From Candidatus Amarobacter glycogenicus (GTDB lineage: Bacteria > Chloroflexota > Dehalococcoidia > Tepidiformales > Tepidiformaceae), in contig JADJZF010000007.1 in assembly GCA_016719395.1 (NCBI GenBank), positions 1-64,000 of the forward strand: a DNA stretch of 64,000 nucleotides, read 5' to 3'. The notes under the pieces were generated by a model. The model saw nothing but the letters and a program-made list of their open reading frames with translations. It ran no database searches and had not been told where the DNA came from. Both the position numbers and the translations under genes were made by a program. Shown piece by piece: positions 1 to 11,321 of this stretch (within the stretch, counting starts at the first letter, position 1; the number at the start of each line of letters is the position of its first letter).

Positions 1-1627
1 GACGACCGGCCGCGGCGTGAACGAACGGCAGAACTCGCGGATGCCCTCGGCGAGCTGGCGCGTGTACTCCGCCCCGTTTCCCTCTTCGATGAACTTGCGC
101 GGGTGCGTGCCTATTTGAGCCACGATGAACTCGGCCCGCAGGAGCCCAACTCCGTCCACGCTCCGCTGAGCGACGCGTTCGGCCAGCTCCGGCTCGGCGA
201 GGTTCACGTAGAGCCGCGTCGTGGTCTTGAGCGCTGAAGCCGCGGCGTACTTCACCTTCTGCCGCTCGTACCAGGCCAGTCGGGCCTCGGCACGGCCGGC
301 GTAGACCTTGCCGTCCGACCCGTCCACCGTGACTTCCCGGTCGACCTCGAGGGCGGTTGTCGCGTTGTGGGCGCCAACCACGCACGGGATTCCCAGCTCA
401 CGGCTGACGATCGCGGCATGACACGTCCGGCCGCCCCGCTCGGTGATGATGGCGGAAGCACGCTTCATCGCCGGGACGAAGTCGGGCGTCGTCATCTCAG
501 AGACCAGGACATCCCCAGGCCTGACCATGTCGATGTCCCGAGGGTCGTGCACCACGCGGATGATCCCAACGCCAACGCCGGGGCTCGCAGGCTGTCCGCT
601 GAGCAGCACGGCGGCTACCTCGGCCTCCCCCACATCCTGGTCGTCGTGGCCGGCCTTCATCGTGGTCACAGGGCGTGCCTGCGTCAGGTAGAACTTGCCG
701 TCTTCGTAGGCCCACTCGATGTCCTGGTGGTGCCCGTAGTGCTCCTCGACGGAACGCCCGATGCGGGCGAGTTCCACGATCTCCGCGTTCGTGAGTTTTT
801 GCGCTTCGCGAAGGTTTTCCTGCACGTCCATCCAGGAGTTCGCACCCTCGTGGCCGCCGTCCGAGCCCTGGGTCTTCGCGATCATCCGGGGCTGCGCGAC
901 AACGGTCGTATCGAGGATCTGCAGGGATTCTTTGTCCACGAGGTAGAGGTCCGGCGAGATTTCGCCGGACACGATTCCCTCGCCGAGGCCGTAAACGGCT
1001 TCGATCGTGATCTTCGTCGCGTCCGATGTCACCGGTTCCACCGTAAACATAACGCCGGACTTCTGAGACTGGACCATGCGCTGCACGGGGACGGCGAGGC
1101 CGACTTTTGTGTGGTCGTAGCCCGCTTCTTCGCGGTAGAAGATCGCCCGGCCTTCGAACAGCGAAGCCCAGCAGGCCTGGACGGCTTTGACGACGTTTTC
1201 CGGGCCGACAACGTTCAGGAACGTGCTCTGCTGGCCGGCGAAGCTCGCTTCGGGAAGGTCCTCGGCGGTGGCTGAGCTGCGCACCGCAACGGCCCCTTCG
1301 CCGAGTTCGCGGTAGGCGTCCATGATTTCCTCTGCCATATGCCGCGGCATGGGAGCCTCGATGATCCTCTGGCGGATTAACGCCGCCCGCTCGTTGAGTT
1401 GGCGCGAGTCGTGGACATCGAGCCCAAAGAGGTCCTTCTTGATGAGCGGTTCGAGGGCGTTGATCTGGATGAATCGAAAATAGGTGTCGGCCGTCACGAC
1501 GAATCCCGGGGGCACCGGAATCGAGGCGCGTGAGTTCTCCGAGGTTGGCGCCTTTGCCACCGACGAGGCCGAGATCGTCCCGGCCCACCTCGGAAAACCA
1601 AACCACCGAACGAGTCAAGCTAACCAA
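1..1627 (-). CDS. ppsA: Phosphoenolpyruvate synthase, 3' end outside window, frameshifted
   Basis: PEP synthase makes phosphoenolpyruvate from pyruvate and ATP (gluconeogenic direction). The start reads VVWFSEVGRDDLGLVGGKGANLGEL, written here as the N-terminal ATP-grasp signature FSEVGRDD followed by GGKGANLGEL. After about residue 35 the frame is lost near position 1520 and continues in another frame as SIPVPPGFVVTADTY. The phosphohistidine swivel domain is visible as GGRTCHAAIVSRELG (about 390-440), which fits PEP synthase rather than pyruvate phosphate dikinase. The start of the PEP-binding barrel (GVGLLRAEFIVAQIG) is present, and the C-terminus lies beyond the window edge. The start is a TTG with GGAGG about 10 bases upstream. 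The single frameshift is probably a base-calling indel, because both parts are otherwise intact. Confidence 0.88.
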
Positions 1628-1683
1628 TCTGCCTATACCTCCGGGGCTTCCGCATAGCGCAGACCGATGACTTCGGTCGCCGC

Positions 1684-1689
1684 ATTATA
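1684..1689 (-). promoter_or_regulatory. Candidate -10 box for ppsA
   Basis: TATAAT on the minus strand about 55 bases upstream of the ppsA start, immediately after the hairpin that ends glmS. No convincing -35 element is visible at 17 bases because that position is inside the hairpin. Confidence 0.4.
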
Positions 1690-1690
1690 G

Positions 1691-1722
1691 CCCGCTGGCG
1701 GGGATGCACCCCCGCCAGCGGG
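1691..1722 (-). terminator. Perfect GC-rich hairpin downstream of glmS
   Basis: A 13-bp perfect inverted repeat (CCCGCTGGCGGGG and its complement) with a six-base loop lies 25 bases after the glmS stop. There is no T-run on the minus strand after it, so it may be a weak or Rho-assisted terminator, or an mRNA 3'-end stabiliser. Confidence 0.55.
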
Positions 1723-1746
1723 AAATATTTCACGCTTAACGAAGGA

Positions 1747-3593
<1,847 letters not shown>

Positions 3594-3699
3594 GGGAGGA
3601 TTGGCTCCTTTGCCGTGGGCCCCGGAGGGCAAGGCGGCAGCACACAAGGCTCGCGCTCGGCGAGTCCACTACCGTTCCATGGGCATGGAGAGCGACAAG

Positions 3700-3857
3700 G
3701 GGACTGCAAGTCCCCTGGCACCTGGCGCACCTTTGTCAGCCGGTTGCCCGTGCTGGTTTGTGTGCTGCCTGCGGCTGTGCCTGCCGGGGGGCCATCCGCC
3801 GAATGTTTCGATACTGCCCCCGCCTCGTCGTCCTTCACCGCTGAAGGACCTGGCGCT
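3700..3857 (-). ncRNA. glmS ribozyme (glucosamine-6-phosphate-activated self-cleaving RNA)
   Basis: In the 360-base leader of glmS, read on the minus strand, the sequence carries the glmS ribozyme core in order: cleavage site before GCGCCAGG (A at 3857, G at 3856), P1 GTCCTTCA paired with TGAAGGAC, then GACGAGG, P2 GGGGG strand, ATCGA, TTCGGCGGATG and CCCCCCGG. In the P1 base the usual GAAC/GTTG is replaced by GTCC/GGAC, a covarying pair. Downstream, a pseudoknot-like P3/P4 region follows, and a 7-bp hairpin (GGGGACT TGC AGTCCCC, 3697-3713) may be the 3' limit. Established role: the ribozyme cleaves the glmS mRNA when glucosamine-6-phosphate is abundant, giving feedback repression. The 3' border is approximate. 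Confidence 0.93.
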
Positions 3858-3953
3858 TGCTACTGGCTCTCTGTGTGCTGTGTCCTGGCTTTTGCTGCGG
3901 CAGCCTCCGACCCGCGAGATTGCAGCGAGTGTCCGCCACCTCGCCGCATGAGG

Positions 3954-4259
3954 TCAACTTTCCGCGCGGGAAATGGAGGCGAAACCGAGAAAGTCGTCCT
4001 CCCATTCGAGGATCACTTTGATGAGCGCGGCGTCGAGCCCATACGGTTGCGCCACGATGCCGCGCATGCGGAACTCCTCCTCCAGCAGCGAGGCGATCTC
4101 GTCGAGAGGACGCGTATGGATGGCCAGTTCGCGTTCAGTCTCGAGGATGAGGTCGACCAGCTCACCGGACATCTGATAGCCGTCCTCCTGCAGTTGTTCC
4201 CAGACCCACTCGCCACACTCCGCCAGGAGCGCTCCCTGCAGTTTTCCAGTCGAAGCCAT
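3954..4259 (-). CDS. Hypothetical protein, 101 aa
   Basis: A short acidic, helix-rich protein (starts MASTGKLQGALLAECGEW, ends FLGFASISRAES). I do not recognise a family. It has no signal peptide, membrane segment or metal-binding cluster. It sits between nfo and the glmS leader on the same strand, 38 bases after nfo. Codon use and GC at third positions match its neighbours, which supports real coding. The stop codon overlaps a TTGACC that could serve as the -35 of the glmS leader promoter. Confidence 0.7.
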   Translation of the reverse strand: MASTGKLQGALLAECGEWVWEQLQEDGYQMSGELVDLILETERELAIHTRPLDEIASLLEEEFRMRGIVAQPYGLDAALIKVILEWEDDFLGFASISRAES

Positions 4260-4297
4260 AGTTACCTCTGAAGTCGTCGCTTGTTCTCTTCCAAAGC

Positions 4298-5200
4298 CTA
4301 CTTCGGCTTCTTCGTCGACGGAATCCTCGGGAGCTTCGGGCCGTCTATCGCCAGCTCCCTTCGAAGTTTCTTCAATCGCTGGACATTCTTCACGTCAGGT
4401 CCGGCCCCATCGAACCCGGGCACCTCAAGCAAGAACGGGACATCTCGGAAGGCCGGATGAGCCATGAGCGTCCGAAATCCGGCAAGACCGATGTGCCCCT
4501 CGCCGATGTTTTCGTGCCGGTCTCGGAACGTCCCGATGGGCTGCTTCGTGTCGTTCGCGTGGACCGCGGCGAGCCGGGAGAAGCCGATTTCCCGCTCGAA
4601 TTCCTCCATCGCGGACTGGCAGCCGTCCTCGGTCGCAAGGTCGTATCCCATGGAGTAGGCATGACACGTGTCGATACACACCGCTGCACGAGGGTGGTTG
4701 TCCATCGCCCGGATCAGCGCCCCGAGCTCTCCAAAGTGGCCGCCGATGCAATTGCCCTGGCCCGCGTTGTTTTCGAGGATGAGGAGCGAAGGGTTTGCTG
4801 GCTCGTCGTTCAGCACGTCGAGGAGCATCCCGCCGATGCGTCGCGCCATCGTGTCCGAGAACCCGGCGCCCAGGTGGCTCCCGACGTGGAAAATGGTGCC
4901 GGCCACACCCATGAGTCCCGCGAAATGCATGTACGATCTTAGCGAGGCCATCGAGCGCTCGAGCATTCCTTCATCCGGACTCCCGAAGTTCATCAAGTAG
5001 ACGCCGTGAAAGAACGCGGGGAGCGCGTGCTTCTCCCGGGCCGCGTTGAACGCGGCGATCTGTTCCCCGGTGCATGCCGGTAGCTTCCACTGCTGCGGCG
5101 CCGAAATGAACAGCTGGACGGCCTCGGCCCCAATGGCGCGCCCCCGTTCGAAAACGAGGTGGTGCCCCCCGGCACTCGAAACGTGCGCTCCAATACGCAT
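4298..5200 (-). CDS. nfo: Endonuclease IV (AP endonuclease)
   Basis: Deoxyribonuclease IV cuts the backbone 5' of abasic sites in base excision repair. The 300-residue TIM barrel starts MRIGAHVSSAGG and carries the family metal-ligand segments: FHVGSHLGAGFSD (about 103), LENNAGQG (about 140), CIDTCHAYSMGYDL (about 173), HANDTKQPIG (about 214) and RHENIGEGHIG (about 228). The C-terminal tail is lysine-rich (TKKPK). Length matches the family. The start is ATG at 5200, in a divergent arrangement with the CoA-transferase gene. Confidence 0.95.
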   Translation of the reverse strand: MRIGAHVSSAGGHHLVFERGRAIGAEAVQLFISAPQQWKLPACTGEQIAAFNAAREKHALPAFFHGVYLMNFGSPDEGMLERSMASLRSYMHFAGLMGVAGTIFHVGSHLGAGFSDTMARRIGGMLLDVLNDEPANPSLLILENNAGQGNCIGGHFGELGALIRAMDNHPRAAVCIDTCHAYSMGYDLATEDGCQSAMEEFEREIGFSRLAAVHANDTKQPIGTFRDRHENIGEGHIGLAGFRTLMAHPAFRDVPFLLEVPGFDGAGPDVKNVQRLKKLRRELAIDGPKLPRIPSTKKPK

Positions 5201-5329
5201 GCTTGCTAACCCCCCACCGGCTGTTCAGGACACTATCACAGGCGCTGCTTGACCTCGTCGTCGTTGACAGCGCCACCTTGCGTTTCCAAGATTCCCGCCA
5301 GAGCGCCTGGTCGCTCAGGGAGGGCTTCT

Positions 5330-6529
5330 TTGTTTCCCGATGTCCCGAACACCGGGCTCCCGCTTTCGGGACTCACGGTAATCGACTGCACCATCTGGCA
5401 GCAGGGCACCTATGCCAGTGCCATGCTGGCCGACTTCGGCGCCAACGTCATCAAGATCGAAGGACCGGATTCGCCGGATCCCGGACGTGGTGTGAGCGAC
5501 GCCTACTTCCAGAGCCACAATCGTAATAAGCGCGGCATCGTCGTCGACTTTAAGCACCCGGAGGGCCGCGAAACCGTCCTCCGTCTCGCCGAACAGGCAG
5601 ATGTCTTCGTCCAGAACATGCGCCAGGGTGTCATGGACAAGCTCGGCCTCAACTACGCGGCCGTCAGCGCGCGAAACCCGAGCGTCATCTACGCCTCTGC
5701 CAGCGGCTATGGCTCCAAAGGCCCGCACCGAGAGTGGCCGGCGATGGACATCCTCGGACAGGCCCGCGGCGGTACGATGATGACGCAGGGCCCGCCCGAC
5801 CTCCCGCCGATCTTCTCCTTCGGTGGCATGGCGGACCAGGTGGGCGCCATCTCCCTTTCCTACGGGATCCTCATCGCACTCTGGCACAGGGCCCGGACCG
5901 GCCAGGGTCAGCAACTCGATGCGTCGCTCCTGGGCGGCCAGGTCATGCTCCAGTCGTTCAACATCACCGGGACCCTGTTTACCGGCGCCATTCCCCCGAG
6001 GCGCGCCCGCGCCCAGGCGGCGCCCATGTGGAACGTCTATCAGTGCAAGGATGGCGGCTGGATCGCCTTGAGCATGTCCCAGATCGGACGTTGGTGGAGG
6101 CCGTTCTGCGAGGGCATCGGACGCCTCGATTGGCGAGATGATCCCCGCTACAACCGGCTCCCAGACCACTACGATCATCGTGAAGAGATCATTCGGAAGC
6201 TCGATGCGCTCTTCCTCGAAAAGGACCAGTGGGAGTGGGTCGAGTTCCTCTGCGGCCAGGGTCTGCCCTGTGCACCGGTCCAGGACTACGAACAGATCAC
6301 CACGGATCCCCAGGTTGTCGCGAACGAATACATCGTGGAATACGACCACCCTTCCGGGGAGCGACGCAAGATCGTCGGTCCCGCCGTTCAGCTCGAAGCC
6401 AGTCCGGGTTCGATTCGCTCGGGAGCGCCTGAATTCGGCCAGCACACGGAAGAAGTACTCCTCGAATTTGGTTTCGCATGGGATGAGATCGAGCATCTCA
6501 AATCCTGCGGCGCCGTTGGCGCCCGGTGA
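5330..6529 (+). CDS. CaiB/BaiF family (class III) CoA-transferase
   Basis: Class III CoA-transferases move CoA between carboxylic acids, often in degradation of carnitine, oxalate or aromatic and alicyclic acids. The protein shows the family opening LPLSGLTVIDCTIWQQGTYA, the cofactor segment VIKIEGPD, and GYGSKGPH. The conserved aspartate region is IDVLGQ-like (AMDILGQARGG). I place the start at TTG 5330 because AGGGAGGG lies 8 bases upstream and upstream residues are not conserved; this gives about 399 aa, the family length. A dehydrogenase follows after 10 bases, suggesting an operon for an acyl-CoA pathway. The substrate cannot be read from sequence. Confidence 0.88.
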   Translation: MFPDVPNTGLPLSGLTVIDCTIWQQGTYASAMLADFGANVIKIEGPDSPDPGRGVSDAYFQSHNRNKRGIVVDFKHPEGRETVLRLAEQADVFVQNMRQGVMDKLGLNYAAVSARNPSVIYASASGYGSKGPHREWPAMDILGQARGGTMMTQGPPDLPPIFSFGGMADQVGAISLSYGILIALWHRARTGQGQQLDASLLGGQVMLQSFNITGTLFTGAIPPRRARAQAAPMWNVYQCKDGGWIALSMSQIGRWWRPFCEGIGRLDWRDDPRYNRLPDHYDHREEIIRKLDALFLEKDQWEWVEFLCGQGLPCAPVQDYEQITTDPQVVANEYIVEYDHPSGERRKIVGPAVQLEASPGSIRSGAPEFGQHTEEVLLEFGFAWDEIEHLKSCGAVGAR

Positions 6530-6539
6530 TGGACAGGGG

Positions 6540-7307
6540 ATGAGCACCGGCCTTGCGGGAAAAGTGGCGCTGGTCACCGGCGGCGGCAGCGGCATCGGAC
6601 GCGCGATCTGTCTCAGGCTCGCGGAGGCGGGCTCGCGCGTCGGCGTGGCGGATATCAGGCCCCAGTCCGCTGTGGAAACCGTCGCGTTGCGAGGTGAGCG
6701 GAGCGGTGAGCTGGTCGCAATCGAGTGCGACATAACGAGCCTTCAGTCGGTGGCGGCCGCCGTGACTTCCCTTCTCGAACGTTGGGGGCGGATCGATGTC
6801 CTGGTGAACAACGCCGGCTGGGACAAGATCGAGCCGTTCCTCCAGACGACACCGGAGACCCGTGATCGGGTCATCGATATCAACCTTCGAGGTCCCATCA
6901 ACTGCTTCTCGGCGGTTTTGCCCGTCATGGTCGAACAGCAGTCTGGGGCGGTGGTCTCCATCGCTTCGGATGCCGGGCGGGTCGGGTCCACCGGCGAAGC
7001 CGTTTACTCCGCCTGCAAGGCCGGCATCATCGGTTTCAGCAAGACCATCGCCCGCGAAATGGCCCGAAATGGTATCCGCGTGAACGTCGTTTGCCCCGGG
7101 CCCACCGACACCGCTCTGTTGGCGGAGGTCACGTCCGGCGAAGGCGGTGCGAGGGTCATCGAATCGATGGTCCGGGGTATCCCAATGCGCAGGCTCGGGA
7201 AACCCGAAGACCTCGCCGGGGCAGTGGTCTACTTCGCCGGTGACGATTCCGCCTTCGTTACCGGGCAGGTGTTGAGCGTGAGTGGCGGCCTGACGATGGC
7301 AGGCTAG
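6540..7307 (+). CDS. SDR-family dehydrogenase, possibly hydroxyacyl-CoA type
   Basis: A 255-residue classical short-chain dehydrogenase: NAD(P)-binding TGGGSGIG near residue 13, VLVNNAGWD near 87, catalytic YSACK near 157, and PGPTDTALL near 187. The overall pattern (WDKIEPFLQTTPETRDRVID, NLRGPINC) resembles 2-hydroxycyclohexanecarboxyl-CoA dehydrogenase (BadH) of alicyclic acid degradation, which is an inference from memory. It is co-transcribed with the upstream CoA-transferase, consistent with a CoA-thioester substrate. It overlaps the 3' end of the convergent SMP-30 gene by four bases. Confidence 0.85.
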   Translation: MSTGLAGKVALVTGGGSGIGRAICLRLAEAGSRVGVADIRPQSAVETVALRGERSGELVAIECDITSLQSVAAAVTSLLERWGRIDVLVNNAGWDKIEPFLQTTPETRDRVIDINLRGPINCFSAVLPVMVEQQSGAVVSIASDAGRVGSTGEAVYSACKAGIIGFSKTIAREMARNGIRVNVVCPGPTDTALLAEVTSGEGGARVIESMVRGIPMRRLGKPEDLAGAVVYFAGDDSAFVTGQVLSVSGGLTMAG

Positions 7308-8215
7308 CGAGAACCGGGGACGGACCCTCGGACCAGGGTTTCGACCGCGTAGACGCTCGTCCCGGCCGTAAGGAAGAGCGTCGAGAAATCCGCTCCTCCG
7401 AAGGTCAGGTTGGCCGCATGCTCGTCCATCTCAAAGACTCCGAGATAGCTTCCTTCGGCCGTATGGACCGAGACGCCGCCTGCGCCCGTCGTCCATAACC
7501 GCCCGTCGCTGTCCACCTTCATGCCGTCGGGTGCTCCCCGCCGCGGGTCGTTTCGTTGGTCCACGAAGAGTGTTCTCGTCCCAGGCGAAAGGTCGGCTCC
7601 CACGGGATACCGCCAGATCAACCGCTCCTGCGAGTCTCCAACGTACAGCACGGACTCGTCGGGCGAGAACGCAAGGCCGTTCGGCTGGCTGAACCCTTCG
7701 GCGATCGTCAACTCCAGGGCCCCACCTGCCGCGATCCGGTACACCCCCTGGAAGTCGAGCTCTTGTGTCTGCCCTGGCGAACCGAAGGCCGGTACGCGGC
7801 CGGTGTCCATGCCGTACGTGGGGTCCGTGAAGAAGATCGCGCCGCTCGAATGCACCACGACGTCGTTTGGGCTATTCAGTCGTTTCCCGGCCCATGCGGT
7901 CGCCAGCGAGACTGTCTCCGACGGCCTCGCGTACTCGCCGCGTGAGACGCGCCGCCCGCCGTGTTCGCAGACCACGAGTCGCCCCGAGCCGTCGAGGGTC
8001 ATCCCGTTCGACCAGCCGCTTGGCTTCCGGTAGACATCGGCCTCGTCCCGGCCCGGACGCCATCGGTACATCGTGTTGCCGGGGATGTCGCTGAACACCA
8101 GCGCGCTGTCGCTCGCGACCCAGATGGGCCCTTCGGTGAACCCGAATCCACCGCCGAGCTTTCGCTCATTGCCTTTGAGGAGACCGGCGATGCCGTTGTC
8201 GTCTTCGATTCGCAT
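7304..8215 (-). CDS. SMP-30/gluconolactonase-like beta-propeller hydrolase
   Basis: A six-bladed beta-propeller of the SMP-30/gluconolaconase/LRE family, about 303 aa. Recognisable segments are FTEGPIWVA (metal-ligand Glu), NGMTLDGSGRLVVCEHGGRR, NSPNDVVVHSSGAIFFTDPTYG (metal Asn/Asp), QPNGLAFSPDESVLYVGDS and PDGMKVDSDGRLWTTG. Such enzymes hydrolyse sugar lactones or other small esters using one divalent cation. No signal peptide is visible. The ATG at 8215 is chosen because the sequence before MRIEDDNG is not conserved. It is convergent with the SDR gene and divergent from csoR. Confidence 0.86.
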   Translation of the reverse strand: MRIEDDNGIAGLLKGNERKLGGGFGFTEGPIWVASDSALVFSDIPGNTMYRWRPGRDEADVYRKPSGWSNGMTLDGSGRLVVCEHGGRRVSRGEYARPSETVSLATAWAGKRLNSPNDVVVHSSGAIFFTDPTYGMDTGRVPAFGSPGQTQELDFQGVYRIAAGGALELTIAEGFSQPNGLAFSPDESVLYVGDSQERLIWRYPVGADLSPGTRTLFVDQRNDPRRGAPDGMKVDSDGRLWTTGAGGVSVHTAEGSYLGVFEMDEHAANLTFGGADFSTLFLTAGTSVYAVETLVRGSVPGSR

Positions 8216-8299
8216 AGCGGACGGGATTCTGACACAACCTGGTATGGGCCCGAAAGGCAGCACGCCAGGGTCTTGCATCCCGCCGGGGACTGCGGCAGG

Positions 8300-8316
8300 A
8301 TAGGGGGGTACCCTAT
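8300..8316. promoter_or_regulatory. CsoR-type copper operator
   Basis: A perfect inverted repeat ATAGGG-GGGTA-CCCTAT lies 15 bases upstream of csoR. It resembles known CsoR operators of copZA operons, which are G/C-tract palindromes flanked by ATA/TAT. Its position just before csoR fits autoregulation and Cu(I)-dependent derepression of the whole operon. Confidence 0.7.
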
Positions 8317-8331
8317 TTAGGACATCACCAG

Positions 8332-8640
8332 ATGACTCCTGAGACTCGCCGTCAGGCCCTTCGCCGCATGAAAATCATCAGCGGCCAGGTCCAGGCTCTT
8401 GAAAAACAGATCGAAGACGACCGCTACTGCATGGATGTCCTCGATCTCTCGCTCTCCATCCAGAAAGCCATGCGCAGCCTGGACGGGCTCGTCATCGAGG
8501 GCCACCTCCGCACCCATGTCATCGAGATGATGACCGGCGGCGAGGAAGAGCGAGCCATCTCCGAACTTCTGCGGCTTTATCGGGTACAGGGCCCCGCTGA
8601 AGCAACACCCATCGCGAAAGGAAGTGCACAACATGGCTAA
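8332..8640 (+). CDS. csoR: CsoR/RcnR-family copper-sensing repressor
   Basis: A 102-residue all-helical repressor of the DUF156 family. It contains RRMKIISGQVQALEKQIEDDRYCMDVL, here seen as GQVQALEKQIEDDRYC with the first Cu(I) ligand Cys, and GLVIEGHLRTHVIEMM with the ligand His and the family GHLRTHV segment. The second Cys of the usual Cys-His-Cys site is not visible: the position after the His reads VIEMMTGGEE. It starts a csoR-copZ-copA operon and should bind the upstream palindrome and be released by copper. Confidence 0.9.
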   Translation: MTPETRRQALRRMKIISGQVQALEKQIEDDRYCMDVLDLSLSIQKAMRSLDGLVIEGHLRTHVIEMMTGGEEERAISELLRLYRVQGPAEATPIAKGSAQHG

Positions 8641-8842
8641 GACGATCGAACTCGAGATCACCGGGATGACCTGCGATCACTGCGTGAAGGCGGTCACCAA
8701 TGCCCTCAAGGACGTCACCGGCGTTTCAGACGCTGTCGTCAGTCTCGAAACGAAGCAAGCCACCGTAACGGCCGACCTCGTTGACCTCGGCGCGCTCATC
8801 GCGGCCGTCGAGGAAGAGGGCTACACCGCGGCTGCGCGGTAG
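8633..8842 (+). CDS. copZ: Copper chaperone, heavy-metal-associated domain
   Basis: A 69-residue ferredoxin-fold HMA domain with the metal-binding motif GMTCDHCV near residue 12. CopZ carries Cu(I) in the cytoplasm to the CopA exporter and CsoR. The ATG at 8633 is preferred over an in-frame GTG at 8624 because AAAGGAA lies 9 bases upstream of it. It overlaps the csoR stop by eight bases and is followed 32 bases later by copA. Confidence 0.92.
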   Translation: MAKTIELEITGMTCDHCVKAVTNALKDVTGVSDAVVSLETKQATVTADLVDLGALIAAVEEEGYTAAAR

Positions 8843-8874
8843 CCTGCCCGCGCCACGGAAAGGGACCACACCCG

Positions 8875-11248
8875 ATGGCCACAGCAGATCCCGCCGTCAC
8901 GCTCGACATAACCGGGATGACCTGCGCCTCCTGCGTCCGACGAGTCGAACGCGCCCTGAGCAAGGTTCAGGGAGTCGAGACCGCCAGCGTCAATCTCGCA
9001 GCGGAGACGGCCCGCGTGACGTTCGCATCACCGGTTGCAGTCGGTGCGCTCGTCGCTGCCGTTGAAAAGGCGGGTTATGAGGCAGCTCCGTCGGCCGCGG
9101 GCAAGGACCGCCAGGCCGAGCGGGAGGCTCACGCCCGGTCTACCCTCGTTCAGTTGCTGTTCTTCGGCGCGCTCGCGGTCCCGACGATCATCCTGGCGAT
9201 GGCAATGGACATCGCCGGCATGCACATCAACGATGACCCCCGGCTTCACGGCTGGATCGTGCTCGCTCTCGCGACGCCCATTCAGCTCGGCCTCGGCTGG
9301 CGGTTCTATCGGGGCGCCTGGGTCAGCCTTCGTCACCTGAACCCAAACATGGATGTGCTCGTCGCCATGGGAACGTCGGTGGCGTTCCTCTACAGCGCAT
9401 GGGTCGTCCTCCGGGACAACCACAACCACATGTTCTTCGATGTCTCCGCCGCGGTGCTCGTCTTCATCACGATGGGCAAGTACTTCGAAGAAACCTCGAA
9501 AGGCGCGGCTTCTAGCGCAATTCGCTCACTCCTTGGCCTCAGCGCCCGAAATGCCACCATCCTTCGTGCCGGTGTCGAGACCGAAGTGCCAGTCGAACAG
9601 GTCACTCGCGGTGACCTCCTCGTGGTCCGCCCCGGCCAGCGCATCCCGGTCGACGGTGTGGTCCGGGACGGTCACTCCACGGTCGACGAATCGATGCTGA
9701 CCGGAGAATCGATTCCCGTCGAACGGAGGCCCGGCGACCATGTCATCGGCGGGACCATCAACCAGAACGGTGTCGTCACGTTTGAAGCCACCGCGGTCGG
9801 CGAGGACACCGCCCTCCGGCGAATGGCGAAGATGGTCGAGGATGCCCAGGGCTCGAAGGCACCCATCCAGAAGCTCGTTGACCAGGTCGCGGCGATATTC
9901 GTTCCGGCCGTCATCGTGCTCGCTGCCCTCACCTTCGTCGCCTGGGGATTCGTCGGCAGTGGCTGGCAGGATGGCATGGTCGCCGCGGTCGCCGTGCTGG
10001 TCGTCGCCTGCCCGTGCGCGCTCGGCCTCGCGACCCCTACAGCCATCATGGTTGGCACCGGACTCGGGGCCGAACGCGGTATCCTCATCAAGAACGCCGA
10101 AGTCCTGGAACGGACTCGAAAGCTCGACGTGGTCGTCCTCGATAAGACCGGCACGCTGACCGAGGGGCGTCCCCAGGTGCTCGACATCGAGCCAATCGGC
10201 GACATCTCCCGCTCTGAATTGCTGCGCCTTCGCCGCCGCCGCCGAATCCGGGAGCGAACACCCGCTCAGCCGCGCCGTCGTCGATGCTGCCGTCGATGCG
10301 AAGCTGGATCTGCCGCCCGTTTCAGAGTTCTCAGCCGTCACCGCGCGCGGCGTCCAGGCGATGGTCGAGGGCCGGCTGGTCATGGCCGGTAACCTGGCTT
10401 TCTTCGAAGAATCCGGGTTCGCACCGGGCAACGACATCGGCGCCCTGCTTGGGCGCCTCGAGTCCGCCGGGCGGACGGCGATTCTGGTCGCTCTCGATGG
10501 GCGCATCGCTGGTGTCCTGGGCATCTTCGACGATGTCAAGCAAAACGCCCCGCGTGCAGTCGAAGCGCTTCAGAGCCAGGGACTGCGGGTCATCATGATG
10601 ACCGGCGACAACCCCCTCGCCGCCGCAGCCGTCGCCAAACGTGCCGGGATTGCCGAGTACCGTGCCGGAGCGCGGCCGGTCGACAAGCTCGAGTTCGTCC
10701 GGGCGCTCCAGGCGGAGGGTCTCGCCGTCGCCATGGTCGGCGACGGCATCAACGATGCACCGGCCCTCGCCCAGGCAGACATCGGCATCGCGATGAGCAC
10801 CGGGACCGACGTCGCTATCGAGACAGGAGACATAACGCTCCTGAACGGAGACGTCTCGAAAATAGCGGAGGCCATCGCCCTTTCTCGGTCCACCTTGAAC
10901 ACGATCCGCCAGAACCTCCTGTGGGCATTCGGCTACAACGTGGTAACGATCCCGATCGCGGCCCTCGGCCTGCTGAACCCCGTGCTTGCGGGCGCCGCGA
11001 TGGCATTCAGTTCCGTGAGTGTGATGGCGAACAGTCTCCGACTCCGGACGAAGGCCCGCGCTCTCGCCCGCGCCAGCGGAAATGAGTACTCGGCCTCGCG
11101 GGCGAACAGTCTCAGGGCCAGTCGCGGGCCCATCCTGGCAATGTCCGCGGCGACGGCACTGCTCGTCCTGCCGCTCCTTGTTTTCACCGGTATCGACCGT
11201 GACTGGTTTGGCGGCGACGACGAACCCGAAGAACACACGGCCCATTGA
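8875..11248 (+). CDS. copA: Copper-exporting P-type ATPase, one frameshift
   Basis: A P1B-type ATPase that pumps Cu(I) out of the cytoplasm. One N-terminal HMA domain (GMTCASCVRRVE, about residue 15) is followed by membrane helices, the actuator loop SMLTGESIPVE, the channel motif CPCALGLATPTA, and the phosphorylation site DKTGTLTEG at about residue 424. The frame then breaks at about 10230 in a run of GCC repeats (one extra C). It resumes as AAAAESGSEHPLSRAVVDAA, restoring the HP motif of the nucleotide-binding domain, and continues through MMTGDNPLAAAAVA and MVGDGINDAPALAQAD to the last helices. All catalytic motifs are present, so the gene is probably functional. Operon with csoR and copZ. 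Confidence 0.93.
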
Positions 11249-11321
11249 CCGTGGGTTCCCCCGCGCGCTGCTCGCTGTTGATAACGCCTGCCGCGGCGCG
11301 CACTGGTAGACTGATCCACGT

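Noticed and set aside
5315..6733. Long minus-strand open frame opposite the CoA-transferase
   Set aside because: Same shadow effect; it spans two genes on the other strand and has no recognisable domain or ribosome binding site.
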